57,446 bases of DNA from Candidatus Sumerlaeota bacterium (GTDB lineage Bacteria > Sumerlaeota > Sumerlaeia > MWCT01 > JAUWMI01). The DNA is taken from NCBI GenBank assembly GCA_030613245.1, contig JAUWMI010000031.1, forward strand, positions 1 to 57,446, read 5' to 3'. Positions 15,711 through 24,374 of this stretch are shown here, in pieces. A program made the translations under genes and the position numbers. Within the stretch, counting starts at the first letter, position 1. Each line of letters starts with the position of its first letter. Under the pieces are notes generated by a model. That model was not told the origin of the DNA and did not search any database. It saw nothing but the letters and a program-made list of their open reading frames with translations.

Positions 15711-18152
15711 CTACTCGATCACGGGAATGTTCATCTCTTCCACCAGCACCTCATCGAGATACAGAGTCCCGTTGGCTGCATCATTCGGATCGAAATTCAG
15801 CAAGTCAAACCCAAGTAGCAAACTATCCACCCCAGCCCTACCCGCCCAGGGATAATAGAGAGAGTATCTCAATGATGACCGCGTGGGCGAATGCGCACCA
15901 TCTCCCACGCTGGATATCGTCTGCAGCACCCACTGTTCGCCCAGCCCTGCACACATACGAAGCCGCACTTGAGGTACTACCGCTGCATTCTCCTGATCAG
16001 AGTGTAGCGTAAACGTAGTGCGATACAGTTTTGTTGCCCCACCAGTAAGAATTATATCCGCGGGATCATTCGCCCAAAACCCAAAAGTGTTCGTGTTGGT
16101 GATAGAAGCAAGAAATAAGGCCCCCCTGCGACGGCCTGAAAGCGGTGATGTGAATGGCCCTACTGCTCCGGAAAAGCGCCATCCTTCGCTCGACTGCTCA
16201 AACGTGTAGGTTCTAAGTTCGCTCGGCTCCGTCAGCACATCCAGCCCAATCCGCTCAACCTCAACCGCCTCCAGCACAGCCCCACTTCCCGCTATCCCCG
16301 GCGGATCAAAACTCAAAAGATCAAACGCCAGGAACTGATTTTCAGCATTCCATGTCGCTTCACTGTTACACACAGGAGCCGCAAAATATAGATCATGCGC
16401 GCCCGGCTGTACTTCCGCTCTCTCAGACCCTGACGCGCCACTAGTTTCTTGAACAACCAGGCTATTTGAGTATTGAAGACTCTGAGCGCTCACACGCAAA
16501 CGAACTTGAGGCATCCAGCCGGAACCCTCCACCGGCTCTGCAAGACGCCACCGTACCCGGTAAACCGAATCAGGAAAAGCGGGAACAATCTCCACAGGAC
16601 TCTGCCAGAAGCCAAAGCTCGGCGTCGTCGCATCAGCCAGAATCACCAATCCCTCCGCTCTCGCCTGGCCCATGGCCTGCGCAAACGGTCCGTCTGGCGC
16701 ATGGAACGTCCATCCCTGTTCTCCCTGCGCGAAGTCATAGATCAGGCGCCGAAACGACTCGTCCGCCCCCATATCGAATCCCATGCCCCAGGGCCGCGGA
16801 TCCCCATCACAATCCACAACTGGCGCACCAACGCTGGTTCCTGCATCAATGCATGGCGAATCCCACGCAAGATGCAGATCGTCAGTCTCCAGGTTTGCAA
16901 ATCGCGGATCCGTGCTGATATTCCCCTCCCCGGCATCCCCATCTGAAATACATGAGTAGATGGCGTTGCACTGCAATAAATCATCCCCATTCCGCCAGAT
17001 AATACAGTTCGTACTCAAGGCATTGCTGAAATAACTCGTGGCGATCCCGTACATGGCATTGTATGCTATTGTATTATTAATAAGGTTAGCTGCGCTATAC
17101 TGGGTGCAATAAACGCCGATGTCATTTTGCAACATTATGTTATTATCCACTACTGGAGGAAAACTGAAAATCACTCCCAGGCCGTGGGTGCCGTTTCTCA
17201 CAAACTGATTGCGCATAACCGCTGGATTCGAATAGGACAGCGTTATTCCACTCTGCTGATTCCGGGCAAAGCGGTTTTCTTCAATCCGGCCCCTGCTGAG
17301 AAATAGCGTCATGCCGTCCTCTCCATTTCCCACGACCTCATTGCATTCAATTACCGGCGTGGAGGCCAGGATGTAGATGCCAATTCCCTGATTATCCTGG
17401 ATGGTATTCTCGCGCACTGTTGCCCGTGATCTTCGGAGCACAATTCCATCGCCACCATTTTGCGCCACACGGTTCCCGAGTATGTAGGGCGATGAGTAAT
17501 CTTCGCACATTACCCCGTCCAGCGTGTTCGAGATAATCTGATTATCCACTATCAGTGGCGAAGATTCCATCCGGCAGACGATCCCGTAGACGTTGTGCGC
17601 CACTATATTGCGGTCAAGCAACGCCGAGGCGTATTTACAGTATATCCCATAGTATCCCCCGATCACCGTGCACCCGCTCAGAATTGATCTCTGCGCTGCT
17701 TTCACTACCGCCGACTCTGACGTCACTGACGTAGACATTAAAACTGTTGGATGCGCATCAACGTCCCGCTCCCACGTCACCGGATCGTACCCGCCGTAAA
17801 GGTTCTCCCATGTGTCCATTCTGACCTGCTCAGCGTATACTCCTCCGGCAATATAAATCGTGTGCGGCTCCTCCAGCGATCCTGTGATGGAATCAATTGC
17901 ATGCTGCACCGTGCACCACGGGGATGCCTGGGACCCGTCTCCTATCGAATCATTTCCACTTTTCGTCACGTAGAAATCGCCGGCCCACACCTCCAGTGCT
18001 CCTACGCATAGCCCGACAATAAGAAAACACACCAAGCTCCACGGCCAGATAGATCCCTGGGCCACTCGCCAAGACTCACACTGGCTCTCGCGCGACTCCA
18101 TCAGTCCACGGCCCTTCCACGTAATCGCCTGCGAGGAGCATGCTTTAATCAT
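15711..18152 (-). CDS. Secreted right-handed beta-helix protein with two beta-sandwich modules
   Basis: 813 residues from the ATG at 18152 (GGAG site 8 bases upstream). A long charged start precedes a hydrophobic export segment (WPWSLVCFLIVGLCVGALEVWA). Then comes YVTKSGNDSIGDGSQASPWCT, typical of NosD/PbH1-type parallel beta-helix proteins. About 12 turns follow with the pattern NxxxxNxxDGI (e.g. GNGEDGMTLFLSRGRIEENR), then CIDAGT..VDCDGDPRPWGMGFDMGADE, the usual end of such helices. After about residue 480 come two copies of the sandwich module also found in the 7833-10847 protein (GWTFHAPDGPF ... LLSFDPPG; GWRFSGAVGPF ... LDEVLVEEM). Polysaccharide binding or lysis at the cell surface is plausible but unproven. 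Confidence 0.85.
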   Translation of the reverse strand: MIKACSSQAITWKGRGLMESRESQCESWRVAQGSIWPWSLVCFLIVGLCVGALEVWAGDFYVTKSGNDSIGDGSQASPWCTVQHAIDSITGSLEEPHTIYIAGGVYAEQVRMDTWENLYGGYDPVTWERDVDAHPTVLMSTSVTSESAVVKAAQRSILSGCTVIGGYYGIYCKYASALLDRNIVAHNVYGIVCRMESSPLIVDNQIISNTLDGVMCEDYSSPYILGNRVAQNGGDGIVLRRSRATVRENTIQDNQGIGIYILASTPVIECNEVVGNGEDGMTLFLSRGRIEENRFARNQQSGITLSYSNPAVMRNQFVRNGTHGLGVIFSFPPVVDNNIMLQNDIGVYCTQYSAANLINNTIAYNAMYGIATSYFSNALSTNCIIWRNGDDLLQCNAIYSCISDGDAGEGNISTDPRFANLETDDLHLAWDSPCIDAGTSVGAPVVDCDGDPRPWGMGFDMGADESFRRLIYDFAQGEQGWTFHAPDGPFAQAMGQARAEGLVILADATTPSFGFWQSPVEIVPAFPDSVYRVRWRLAEPVEGSGWMPQVRLRVSAQSLQYSNSLVVQETSGASGSERAEVQPGAHDLYFAAPVCNSEATWNAENQFLAFDLLSFDPPGIAGSGAVLEAVEVERIGLDVLTEPSELRTYTFEQSSEGWRFSGAVGPFTSPLSGRRRGALFLASITNTNTFGFWANDPADIILTGGATKLYRTTFTLHSDQENAAVVPQVRLRMCAGLGEQWVLQTISSVGDGAHSPTRSSLRYSLYYPWAGRAGVDSLLLGFDLLNFDPNDAANGTLYLDEVLVEEMNIPVIE

Positions 18153-18364
18153 GTGCTGATCTCCAAAAAAGATGTTGCCCCAAGCCAACTTCCCATATAG
18201 AAAGAATTCAGACAGAAGAGCAAACCGTTTCGCATATTCATACTTTGTGATTCTTCACAAGAAATCGCGCAAGGGATGACGATTGATCTCAATCCGCGTA
18301 TATCTGCGGTTTCATATTTAAACTGCAGCTCAGAAGACAAGAATAAAACAAGGGGGGGATACAC

Positions 18365-18742
18365 ATGAAAAAATTTATCATTCTCGTTATTCTCGGTGCG
18401 ATTGGCTACATGATCTACATTAATACACGCGCGCCGGAGAATGTCCGCGTGCAGAACGCGGTCTCACGACGCTGGTTTAGCAAAGTTACCAATAGAACCC
18501 CTGAGCTGATTAACATCGTCAGTCATTTCGAAGTGGGCACCGACCTCTCCACACGGGTCTATCTCACGCGTCAATACGACATGCTCGGCGATAGCCAGAT
18601 GGGCTTTCTTGGTGGGGTCGTATTACTCATCCGCCAGGAATCTTCTAAACCCGAGGCCAGCATCACTTTCATTCTGAATGACAGAACGGTGGCAGAAAAA
18701 GCACAAGGTGACCCAAAGGCCGCTATTCATATCGTCCGATAG
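18365..18742 (+). CDS. Small membrane-anchored protein, unknown function
   Basis: 125 residues with an N-terminal membrane segment (about 3-20, FIILVILGAIGYMIYI) followed by a soluble part of about 100 residues with alternating hydrophobic positions (FEVGTDLSTRVYLTRQYD, GGVVLLIRQE). No known motif was recognised. The ATG follows AGGGGGG at good distance, and codon use resembles the neighbours. It is divergent from the beta-helix gene, with a shared 212-base upstream region. Confidence 0.6.
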   Translation: MKKFIILVILGAIGYMIYINTRAPENVRVQNAVSRRWFSKVTNRTPELINIVSHFEVGTDLSTRVYLTRQYDMLGDSQMGFLGGVVLLIRQESSKPEASITFILNDRTVAEKAQGDPKAAIHIVR

Positions 18743-18807
18743 CAAACCCCCATACTGTCTCTTACGGGTCAACGATATTGCGCCTTCGCTAGCCACTCAT
18801 GATCCGC

Positions 18808-19881
18808 TCAAACTTCCTTCAGCTCGTATTTCATTGTGCCCAGACCGATCCGCTGGCCGTGACGCAACTGGATTCTGTCGTCGATCTTCGGGTATGCTAA
18901 TTTCCGTAATTCCTTCCCTGCCCGTTCGCGAATGAGATCCAGTGAGGCCGCATCAATGGCCACGATATCCGTTCCCCCCAGAATTCCAATATCCGCGCAG
19001 ATCGGTTTACCTGTATCTCCCATACAATCGCAATCCTTCGTTACATGAAGAAGGAAGTTCAGAAACCCGACCTTCCCCTTTTTCATAATGATCGCGCCGA
19101 AAGCGTACTCGGCCATCTTCTCCTGGAGCACACGCGAGGAAATTTTCCAGTTGTACTGTATTGCCCCATAGCGACACACCGCCAGGCACTCTCCGCACCC
19201 GATGCAAACAGCCGAATCAATACGTGCTGCCTTTGCTTCCAGTGCAATTGCCTGGACTGGGCACCATTGCACACATTCCCCGCACTTCGTGCATACGCTG
19301 GGCTTCACTGCTGGCTTCATATCCGAGTGCTGAGCCATCTTCCCTTTACGTGTGGCACAACCCATGCCCACGTTCTTCATCGCCCCGCCCATTCCTGTTG
19401 CAATATGGCCCGTCACGTGCGTCACAACAATCAAAGCGCCTGCCGACACTACCCCCGCTGCAATCGGCACCTGCGAGAAATGCACGCCGGGAATCTTGAC
19501 ACGGATTTCATTCCGCCCTAGCAAACCGTCGCTGATTATTACTGGCGCTCCAACCATGCCCATACTAAATCCGTGCGCTTCCGCCTGATGCAGATGATCC
19601 ACCGCATTGCTTCGCTCGCCCACATACAATGTGTTCGTATCAGTGAGAAACGGCTTCCCACCACTTTTTTTGACTTGTGTCACAACGGGCTTCACAAACG
19701 ACGGCTTTACGTAGCCACGATTTCCTTTTTCCCCAAAATGCAGCTTAATACCAACCAGAGCGTTCTTCTTCACACAAGCGCCGAGTCGCGCCTTCTCATA
19801 CACCAGCTTCACCTTCTTCGCAATAGAGGCCACCGGTTCATTCTTGCGAACAGCTGCAAAATAGACTCGTGATCCTGCCAT
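18808..19881 (-). CDS. DUF362 protein with two [4Fe-4S] clusters
   Basis: 357 residues. The N-terminal two thirds match DUF362 (ALVGIKLHFGEKGNRGYVKP, DTNTLYVGERSNAVDH, HVTGHIATGMGGAMKNVGMG). A bacterial ferredoxin insert follows: C197xxC200xxC203xxxC207P and C226xxC229xxC232xxxC236. The family is widespread in anaerobes and is thought to take part in electron transfer or in maturation; no reaction is established. The end LLHVTKDCDCMGD...DIGILGGTDIVAIDAAS is also typical. It is cytoplasmic, its start is preceded by GGAGGAGGAA, and it is transcribed alone. Confidence 0.92.
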   Translation of the reverse strand: MAGSRVYFAAVRKNEPVASIAKKVKLVYEKARLGACVKKNALVGIKLHFGEKGNRGYVKPSFVKPVVTQVKKSGGKPFLTDTNTLYVGERSNAVDHLHQAEAHGFSMGMVGAPVIISDGLLGRNEIRVKIPGVHFSQVPIAAGVVSAGALIVVTHVTGHIATGMGGAMKNVGMGCATRKGKMAQHSDMKPAVKPSVCTKCGECVQWCPVQAIALEAKAARIDSAVCIGCGECLAVCRYGAIQYNWKISSRVLQEKMAEYAFGAIIMKKGKVGFLNFLLHVTKDCDCMGDTGKPICADIGILGGTDIVAIDAASLDLIRERAGKELRKLAYPKIDDRIQLRHGQRIGLGTMKYELKEV

Positions 19882-20139
19882 TGTTCCTCCTCCCGGACGT
19901 GAGCCGTCCGATTCATCTCATACGCAAATCTCTTTGCGCTCCTTACGGTGGGCGCAAGCAGTAATAAGAGCAACAGGGAACTACCCTGTCTTCGAAAAAA
20001 AGCACATGCAGAATCGCTCCTGCCTTACCTATCAGAGATAATGGTACTTCCTCATACAGGACTGTCAATCTCAGAGAAACGTGAGGAGGAAAGCCCTGCC
20101 CCAGCAGAGCCTCCGACTGGAAAGAAGAGGCAGACGGGC

Positions 20140-20553
20140 TTATTTCTCCGAATGAATATCGAACACTGTCGTCAGATTTAGCATTTCAATCACACGAGCA
20201 ACATGCTCGTTCAGGTTTTTCAATACCAATGTCTTCCCATTTCGTTTCATACGCTCATGAATCTCAAGCAGCATTGCTGTACCGCCGCTGTCAACGTACG
20301 GAACCCCCTGTAAATCAAGGATAATCACACCTGAAATAGGGAGCTGAAAATGAGCCTTTAACAGCTTCTCTTTTATAGGTTGACAGTTCTCAGCCACGAG
20401 CTCGTTTTGCAACTTTATCTCAACACAGTTCTCACCCTGCCCAACCCCAATCGCTACGTCTCGGAGCGAGCCTCGTCGCCGCTCCTTGCCTTTGTGCGGT
20501 TGGCGTGACCGCCGGCGGTCCGCCCGACTTCGCCGTCTGCCAAGATCGGCCAT
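20140..20553 (-). CDS. STAS-domain anti-sigma factor antagonist-like protein
   Basis: 137 residues. From about residue 37 it is a complete STAS domain of the SpoIIAA/RsbV group: IKLQNELVAENCQPIKEKL, then DLQGVPYVDSGGTAMLL with the phosphorylatable Ser89. Phosphorylation by an anti-sigma kinase normally controls binding; no kinase gene is close. The first 35 residues are an unusual Arg-rich stretch (RRRSRADRRRSR), part of which is encoded by the 14-bp perfect palindrome GACCGCCGGCGGTC at 20507-20520. The start is still credible, since GAGGTAGGA precedes the ATG and no other start codon is in frame before the domain. The extension is probably a repeat captured into the gene. Confidence 0.85.
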   Translation of the reverse strand: MADLGRRRSRADRRRSRQPHKGKERRRGSLRDVAIGVGQGENCVEIKLQNELVAENCQPIKEKLLKAHFQLPISGVIILDLQGVPYVDSGGTAMLLEIHERMKRNGKTLVLKNLNEHVARVIEMLNLTTVFDIHSEK

Positions 20554-20781
20554 TATCCTACCTCTTTAGCGAAATTATTCCGGCCAGCACAGCACGGTCT
20601 GGCCTTTAATGCACCTGCATTCGCACCGCAGAACAACCCTTTCCCAACCAATAGCACCTTACTAATTTTTCTTTATCACCCTCATCCAATCGAAGTCAAT
20701 TCGATTTCGCTATTTCCATAAACTACCACTATACTTTTGTGGCCAACATGACCGAACGCTGGAAACGCTACTGTCGCAAAA

Positions 20782-21744
20782 TCACCCAAAATCTTCTCCC
20801 CCTAGTCGCTGCGTAACACGCTCCTGCAGCTGGACCAGCCTGTCTCGCAACTCAGCATACGTCTCAAACCGTAGCTCCATCCGATACGTTGTGCCTTCAA
20901 AATAAGGCGGAGCATGAAGCGCAGCACCCGGCACGAGCCCGAGCCGCTTGACCACTGATTTAAACTGCCGTTCCTTCTCGCTAAGCCGGGGATAGCGTAG
21001 CCGCTTCAGGTGGTCGCGTACCAGTGCCGCCTTTTGGGGAACAGATAGCCGCGCGTTTTTCAGGATTCCGCGAAGAGCGGCTCCCTGCACGAGCTGGATG
21101 ATGCTAATTTTATCTCTCCGGCTGATTTCAAAACAGAGCGAGAAAAATTCCTTCTGAAGATTCACACCCAGCCGTAGCTGCTGAAACAGATCAAACAATG
21201 AGCTTCGCTCCGCCTGGGCAATCCGCAAAAATTCACCCGCTACACTCATAGCCAGCTGCTCACGAGCCACTGCGAGCTGCAGCGACTTACTCAGTCGCAA
21301 CAACTGGACGTAACGCGTATACACCTCGCCACTCGCTCCCAAACCCAGAACCGGAAGATACTTCTCAATCAGCTGCCCACGCGTAAAGAATTTGCCAAGT
21401 CGCTCCAGCGCCCTTGCTGTTTCAATTGGATTCAAGCGCTGCGAGGCAACCGCATCATACACGCCCATTAGCAGCATCTCCTGTTCTTTTAAGCCCGACA
21501 CCAGCACCCGACACAAAACCTCCTTTTGCCTTAATGCCCGGCACACCTCCACTCGCCGGAATCCCAGTACAATCTGATACCGTCCTTTTCGATCTGATTC
21601 TCGCACTACCAGCGGATTGAGCAACCCTACCGCACGAATCGATTCCCGCAACGCTTCAAGAGGACGACCGAAACTAATCTGAAACGTCTCGTCACGCAAA
21701 TCAATCGCGGCTAGCGAAATCTGTCGCTGTTTTGTTCGCACCAT
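20782..21744 (-). CDS. ParB/Spo0J N-terminal domain protein without ParA
   Basis: 320 residues from the ATG at 21744, which has AAAGGA seven bases upstream; in-frame starts at 21750 and 21795 are less well placed. Residues about 15-95 match the ParB nuclease/CTPase-like fold (RPLEALRESIRAVGLLNPLVV, YQIVLGFRRVEVCRAL), with GFRRVEV in place of the usual GERRWRA. Then comes NPIETARALERL, as in the helical DNA-binding part. The rest is helical and unmatched. No parA, gidB or origin genes are near, so this is an orphan relative rather than the main partition protein. It lies beside a hairpin-rich non-coding region (21850-22200). Confidence 0.78.
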   Translation of the reverse strand: MVRTKQRQISLAAIDLRDETFQISFGRPLEALRESIRAVGLLNPLVVRESDRKGRYQIVLGFRRVEVCRALRQKEVLCRVLVSGLKEQEMLLMGVYDAVASQRLNPIETARALERLGKFFTRGQLIEKYLPVLGLGASGEVYTRYVQLLRLSKSLQLAVAREQLAMSVAGEFLRIAQAERSSLFDLFQQLRLGVNLQKEFFSLCFEISRRDKISIIQLVQGAALRGILKNARLSVPQKAALVRDHLKRLRYPRLSEKERQFKSVVKRLGLVPGAALHAPPYFEGTTYRMELRFETYAELRDRLVQLQERVTQRLGGEDFG

Positions 21745-21849
21745 GAGCATGTCCTTTCTTCGCTCGCGTAATAGTAGCCCCCTCAAGGTTCGCATTACTC
21801 CCTTGCACAGACTGTGTTATCTTCTTTGTCCATACGACACTACTGAGCT

Positions 21850-21996
21850 CTAGAACTTTTCCCAAGTGCCCCAGGCGTGGTAAAGCTTTAAGAGCGCTCT
21901 ATGAAGGGCGTTAAGATACACGAATTATCCACGATGCCTTCAGTTGAGGCCGCCTTGAGGCGGTCGCTTCTTTGCACCCACCTTCAGGTGGGGTGA
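21850..21996 (+). repeat. Double-hairpin repeat, copy 1
   Basis: Shares its whole length with 57251-57413, including the core ATGAAGGGC.TTAAGATACA followed by CGAATT and CACGAT. It ends in two perfect hairpins, CCGCCTTGAGGCGG (21950-21963) and CCACCTTCAGGTGG (21978-21991), linked by a stretch ending CTTTGC in both copies (CGCTTCTTTGC here). Confidence 0.8.
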
Positions 21997-22734
21997 AACG
22001 GAAAGTTCGCTCAATAAAAACCACCAGGGTTCACCCCGAAGGGCGCTTTAGCGTCGCTTATCCACCCGCGGCTTTAGCCATTGAAATCTGAGCTCTAAGC
22101 CAAGGCAACAAGCCACGCTGAAGCGCGCTACTGTCGAGTATTCTTCTTTTACCCCCCAGCCAAGGCAGGGGGCAAAGAAGCGTCCGCCAAGGCGGACTAT
22201 AAACGCCGGATTCTCTTTAGAGCGATGTAGCAAAGGCGTCATAGTTAGAAACTCAGGACTATGGGAATTTCGTTCAGTTTGCTCTCAGCATTTAAATGAC
22301 CGAAATTCGTCGCCTGGATGAGGTTACCTAACCCTGATAATATCTTCTAGGGGCTGAAGCATTCAAGAAGTTATAAAACTCATAACACTATTGATCGTAC
22401 AGGCAATTCCAAAAATCGAGCAGCGGTAGGTTTGAACGCTACGCCGATGAAAAAATCAATAATCGGATTCAGGCTTCAATGGTTTCTGTGCCTTTGTGGC
22501 GATTTGTAATCGAAGTAAGCAACAACAGAATTTGCCCTGGAATCTCAAGCCTTGCCGCTTTTTTGTTGCACATCTCACCCATGCTTGCTTTAGTTACCGC
22601 AATTTAAGACTGCAAAACGCTGGATTCGCGCCCACACATGTCAAAACGTCAGTTGTTGCGGCGTGTGACCGAACGACGCGCGGCTCAGTTGCTATTTCTC
22701 GTTCCCAGACTGGAGGCATCCGGCTCATTATCCA
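21997..22734. other. Non-coding region with further hairpins
   Basis: Together with copy 1 this makes almost 1 kb without a gene. It holds an inverted copy of the double hairpin (22152-22198) and several smaller stems. The part 22250-22734 has only short frames with no recognisable product and no clear promoter. The permease at 22735 lacks a well-placed ribosome site. Confidence 0.5.
22152..22198 (-). repeat. Double-hairpin repeat, inverted partial copy
   Basis: On the minus strand it reads GTCCGCCTTGGCGGACG, then CTTCTTTGC, then CCCCTGCCTTGGCTGGGG. This is the same two hairpins and linker as 21950-21991, facing the opposite way. Only the hairpin half is present. Confidence 0.7.
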
Positions 22735-24000
22735 ATGCGCTACCTGGCACTCGCAACATTTCTTCTAGTATACGCGTTGTTTGTCATTTTGCCCAAGCGG
22801 CGTGCCCACGTCGCCATAGTAGGCGCATTGTTTCTCGTGCTCTGCGGCGTTCTCACGCCCAAGTCAGCGGTTACTGCTGTCCACTGGAACGTCATAGGCA
22901 TCTTCGTGGGCACGCTTGCGCTCGCCGAAATTTTCTCCTATTCACGCATGCCTGCGTATCTGGCTGAGCTCCTGGTCAACGCGGCTGGTCGCACCTCCTT
23001 GGCAATTCTGTTTATCTGTGGCCTGACCAGTTTCATCTCTGCATTCGTCGAAAATGTCGCCACGGTCATCATCATCGCACCTGTTGCCCTCTCCCTTGCC
23101 AAAAAACTTAAAATTTCCCCCGTCCTTCTTATAATCGCTATTGCCGTGTCTTCGAATCTCCAGGGCACAGCCACCCTGATCGGCGACCCACCCAGTATGA
23201 TCCTAGCTGGCTTCGCTAAAATGACTTTTAACGATTTTTTCATTTATCACGGCAAGCTGGGAATTTTCTTTGCCGTTCAGATAGGGGCAATCGCATCGTT
23301 TATTGTCCTCTACCTCTTCTTCCGGCGCCACAGTGAGCGCATCTCGCTGGAACGTAAAGAGCGCGTCATCACCTGGATCCCTACTATCCTGCTCACCATC
23401 TTTATCGTTTGCGTGGCGTTCTCGTCCTTTATTGACCCTGAATTTCGCTTCCTTGCAGGTGTTATCAGCATGTTTTTCGGCCTCATTAGCCTCATCTGGT
23501 ACGTCTGGTCAGCTAAAGGTGACGGCGTCAAATTTGTCAAACGCCTTGACTGGAATACGACACTATTTCTGATTGGGGTTTTTATTATTGTTGCTAGTCT
23601 AACGGAAACTGGCTGGCTTGTGGCGATCGCCGATGCCCTGGGTGCTCTGGCGGGCGATAACGTGCTGTTCGCTTTTCTATTGATCATTTCCATCTCCACG
23701 TTGGTCTCGGCCTTTGTTTGTAATATTCCGTACCTCGCGGCAATGATCCCGGTAGCACAACAAGTGGCTGCTGATCTAGGCGTCGATCAGCCTCTGATTC
23801 TCTTTGCCCTACTGATTGGCTCGTGCCTTGGCGGCAACATTACACCAATTGGAGCCTCTGCGAATATTGTCAGCATGGGCATTCTCAGGCGTCAAGGCTA
23901 CGTCATCCCCTTCCGCACGTTTGTCAAACTCGGTCTCCCCTTCACTCTTGCTGCGGTCTCCAGCTCCGCTCTTTTCCTCTGGCTCGTCTGGCGCTACTAA
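22735..24000 (+). CDS. ArsB/NhaD-superfamily anion or sodium permease
   Basis: 421 residues, about 11 membrane helices. Two family signatures in inverted topology are visible: SSNLQGTATLIGDPPSMILAG (about 139-159) and GSCLGGNITPIGASANIVSMG near the C-terminus. These GDPPS and GA.AN loops are typical of the ion transporter superfamily (ArsB, CitMHS, NhaD, SLC13). The substrate cannot be read from the sequence. There is no ars gene beside it (arsC is 17 kb away), so arsenite is not favoured over a dicarboxylate or Na+/H+ role. ATG at 22735; TGGAGG lies 18 bases upstream, further than ideal. Confidence 0.85.
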   Translation: MRYLALATFLLVYALFVILPKRRAHVAIVGALFLVLCGVLTPKSAVTAVHWNVIGIFVGTLALAEIFSYSRMPAYLAELLVNAAGRTSLAILFICGLTSFISAFVENVATVIIIAPVALSLAKKLKISPVLLIIAIAVSSNLQGTATLIGDPPSMILAGFAKMTFNDFFIYHGKLGIFFAVQIGAIASFIVLYLFFRRHSERISLERKERVITWIPTILLTIFIVCVAFSSFIDPEFRFLAGVISMFFGLISLIWYVWSAKGDGVKFVKRLDWNTTLFLIGVFIIVASLTETGWLVAIADALGALAGDNVLFAFLLIISISTLVSAFVCNIPYLAAMIPVAQQVAADLGVDQPLILFALLIGSCLGGNITPIGASANIVSMGILRRQGYVIPFRTFVKLGLPFTLAAVSSSALFLWLVWRY

Positions 24001-24181
24001 GAGCACATAACAAAAAGAAATATCAAACCACGACTGCATCTGCCACAACGCCCTCTTGCAGCCCTGCGCGAATCAGGGCCGAGCCAAACAGTGCTTGACA
24101 TTCATCACATTAAGCAAATAAACTCTAACATTGTCTTTCGTAAGAACATAATTAGAATACTTCAATAAATCTCTGCCATAT

Positions 24182-24254
24182 GGGCCCATAGCTCAATTGG
24201 TAGAGCCACCGGCTCATAACCGGTAGGTCCCTGGTTCGATTCCAGGTGGGCCCA
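24182..24254 (+). tRNA. tRNA-Met (anticodon CAT)
   Basis: 73-nt cloverleaf. The seven-pair acceptor stem GGGCCCA / TGGGCCC is complete. D-arm GCTC...GAGC. Anticodon stem CCGGC..ACCGG carries loop CTCATAA with anticodon CAT. The T-arm CCTGG TTCGATT CCAGG has the TTCGA loop. No CCA is encoded, and a T-run follows directly. CAT could also belong to a lysidine-modified tRNA-Ile; the acceptor and overall sequence look like elongator Met. Confidence 0.95.
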
Positions 24255-24374
24255 CTTTTTGCCCGCTCATACAGACGGGATGATTGCAGCGCGCCCCCGG
24301 CGCAGTAAATTTCTGAATTCCGGATGGAGCCGGTTTGATTCAGATGGAATCTGCGGATATGGTTTAAATCATTG

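Noticed and set aside
22496-22967. Two frames of about 90-109 codons before the permease
   Set aside because: One overlaps the permease in another frame; neither resembles a known protein or has a good start.
22735-24000. Arsenite pump assignment (ArsB) for the permease
   Set aside because: The superfamily motif fits many anions and Na+/H+ exchange. arsC is 17 kb away and no regulator is present.
24182-24254. tRNA-Ile with lysidine-modified CAT anticodon
   Set aside because: Acceptor and arms look like elongator tRNA-Met, though sequence alone cannot fully exclude it.
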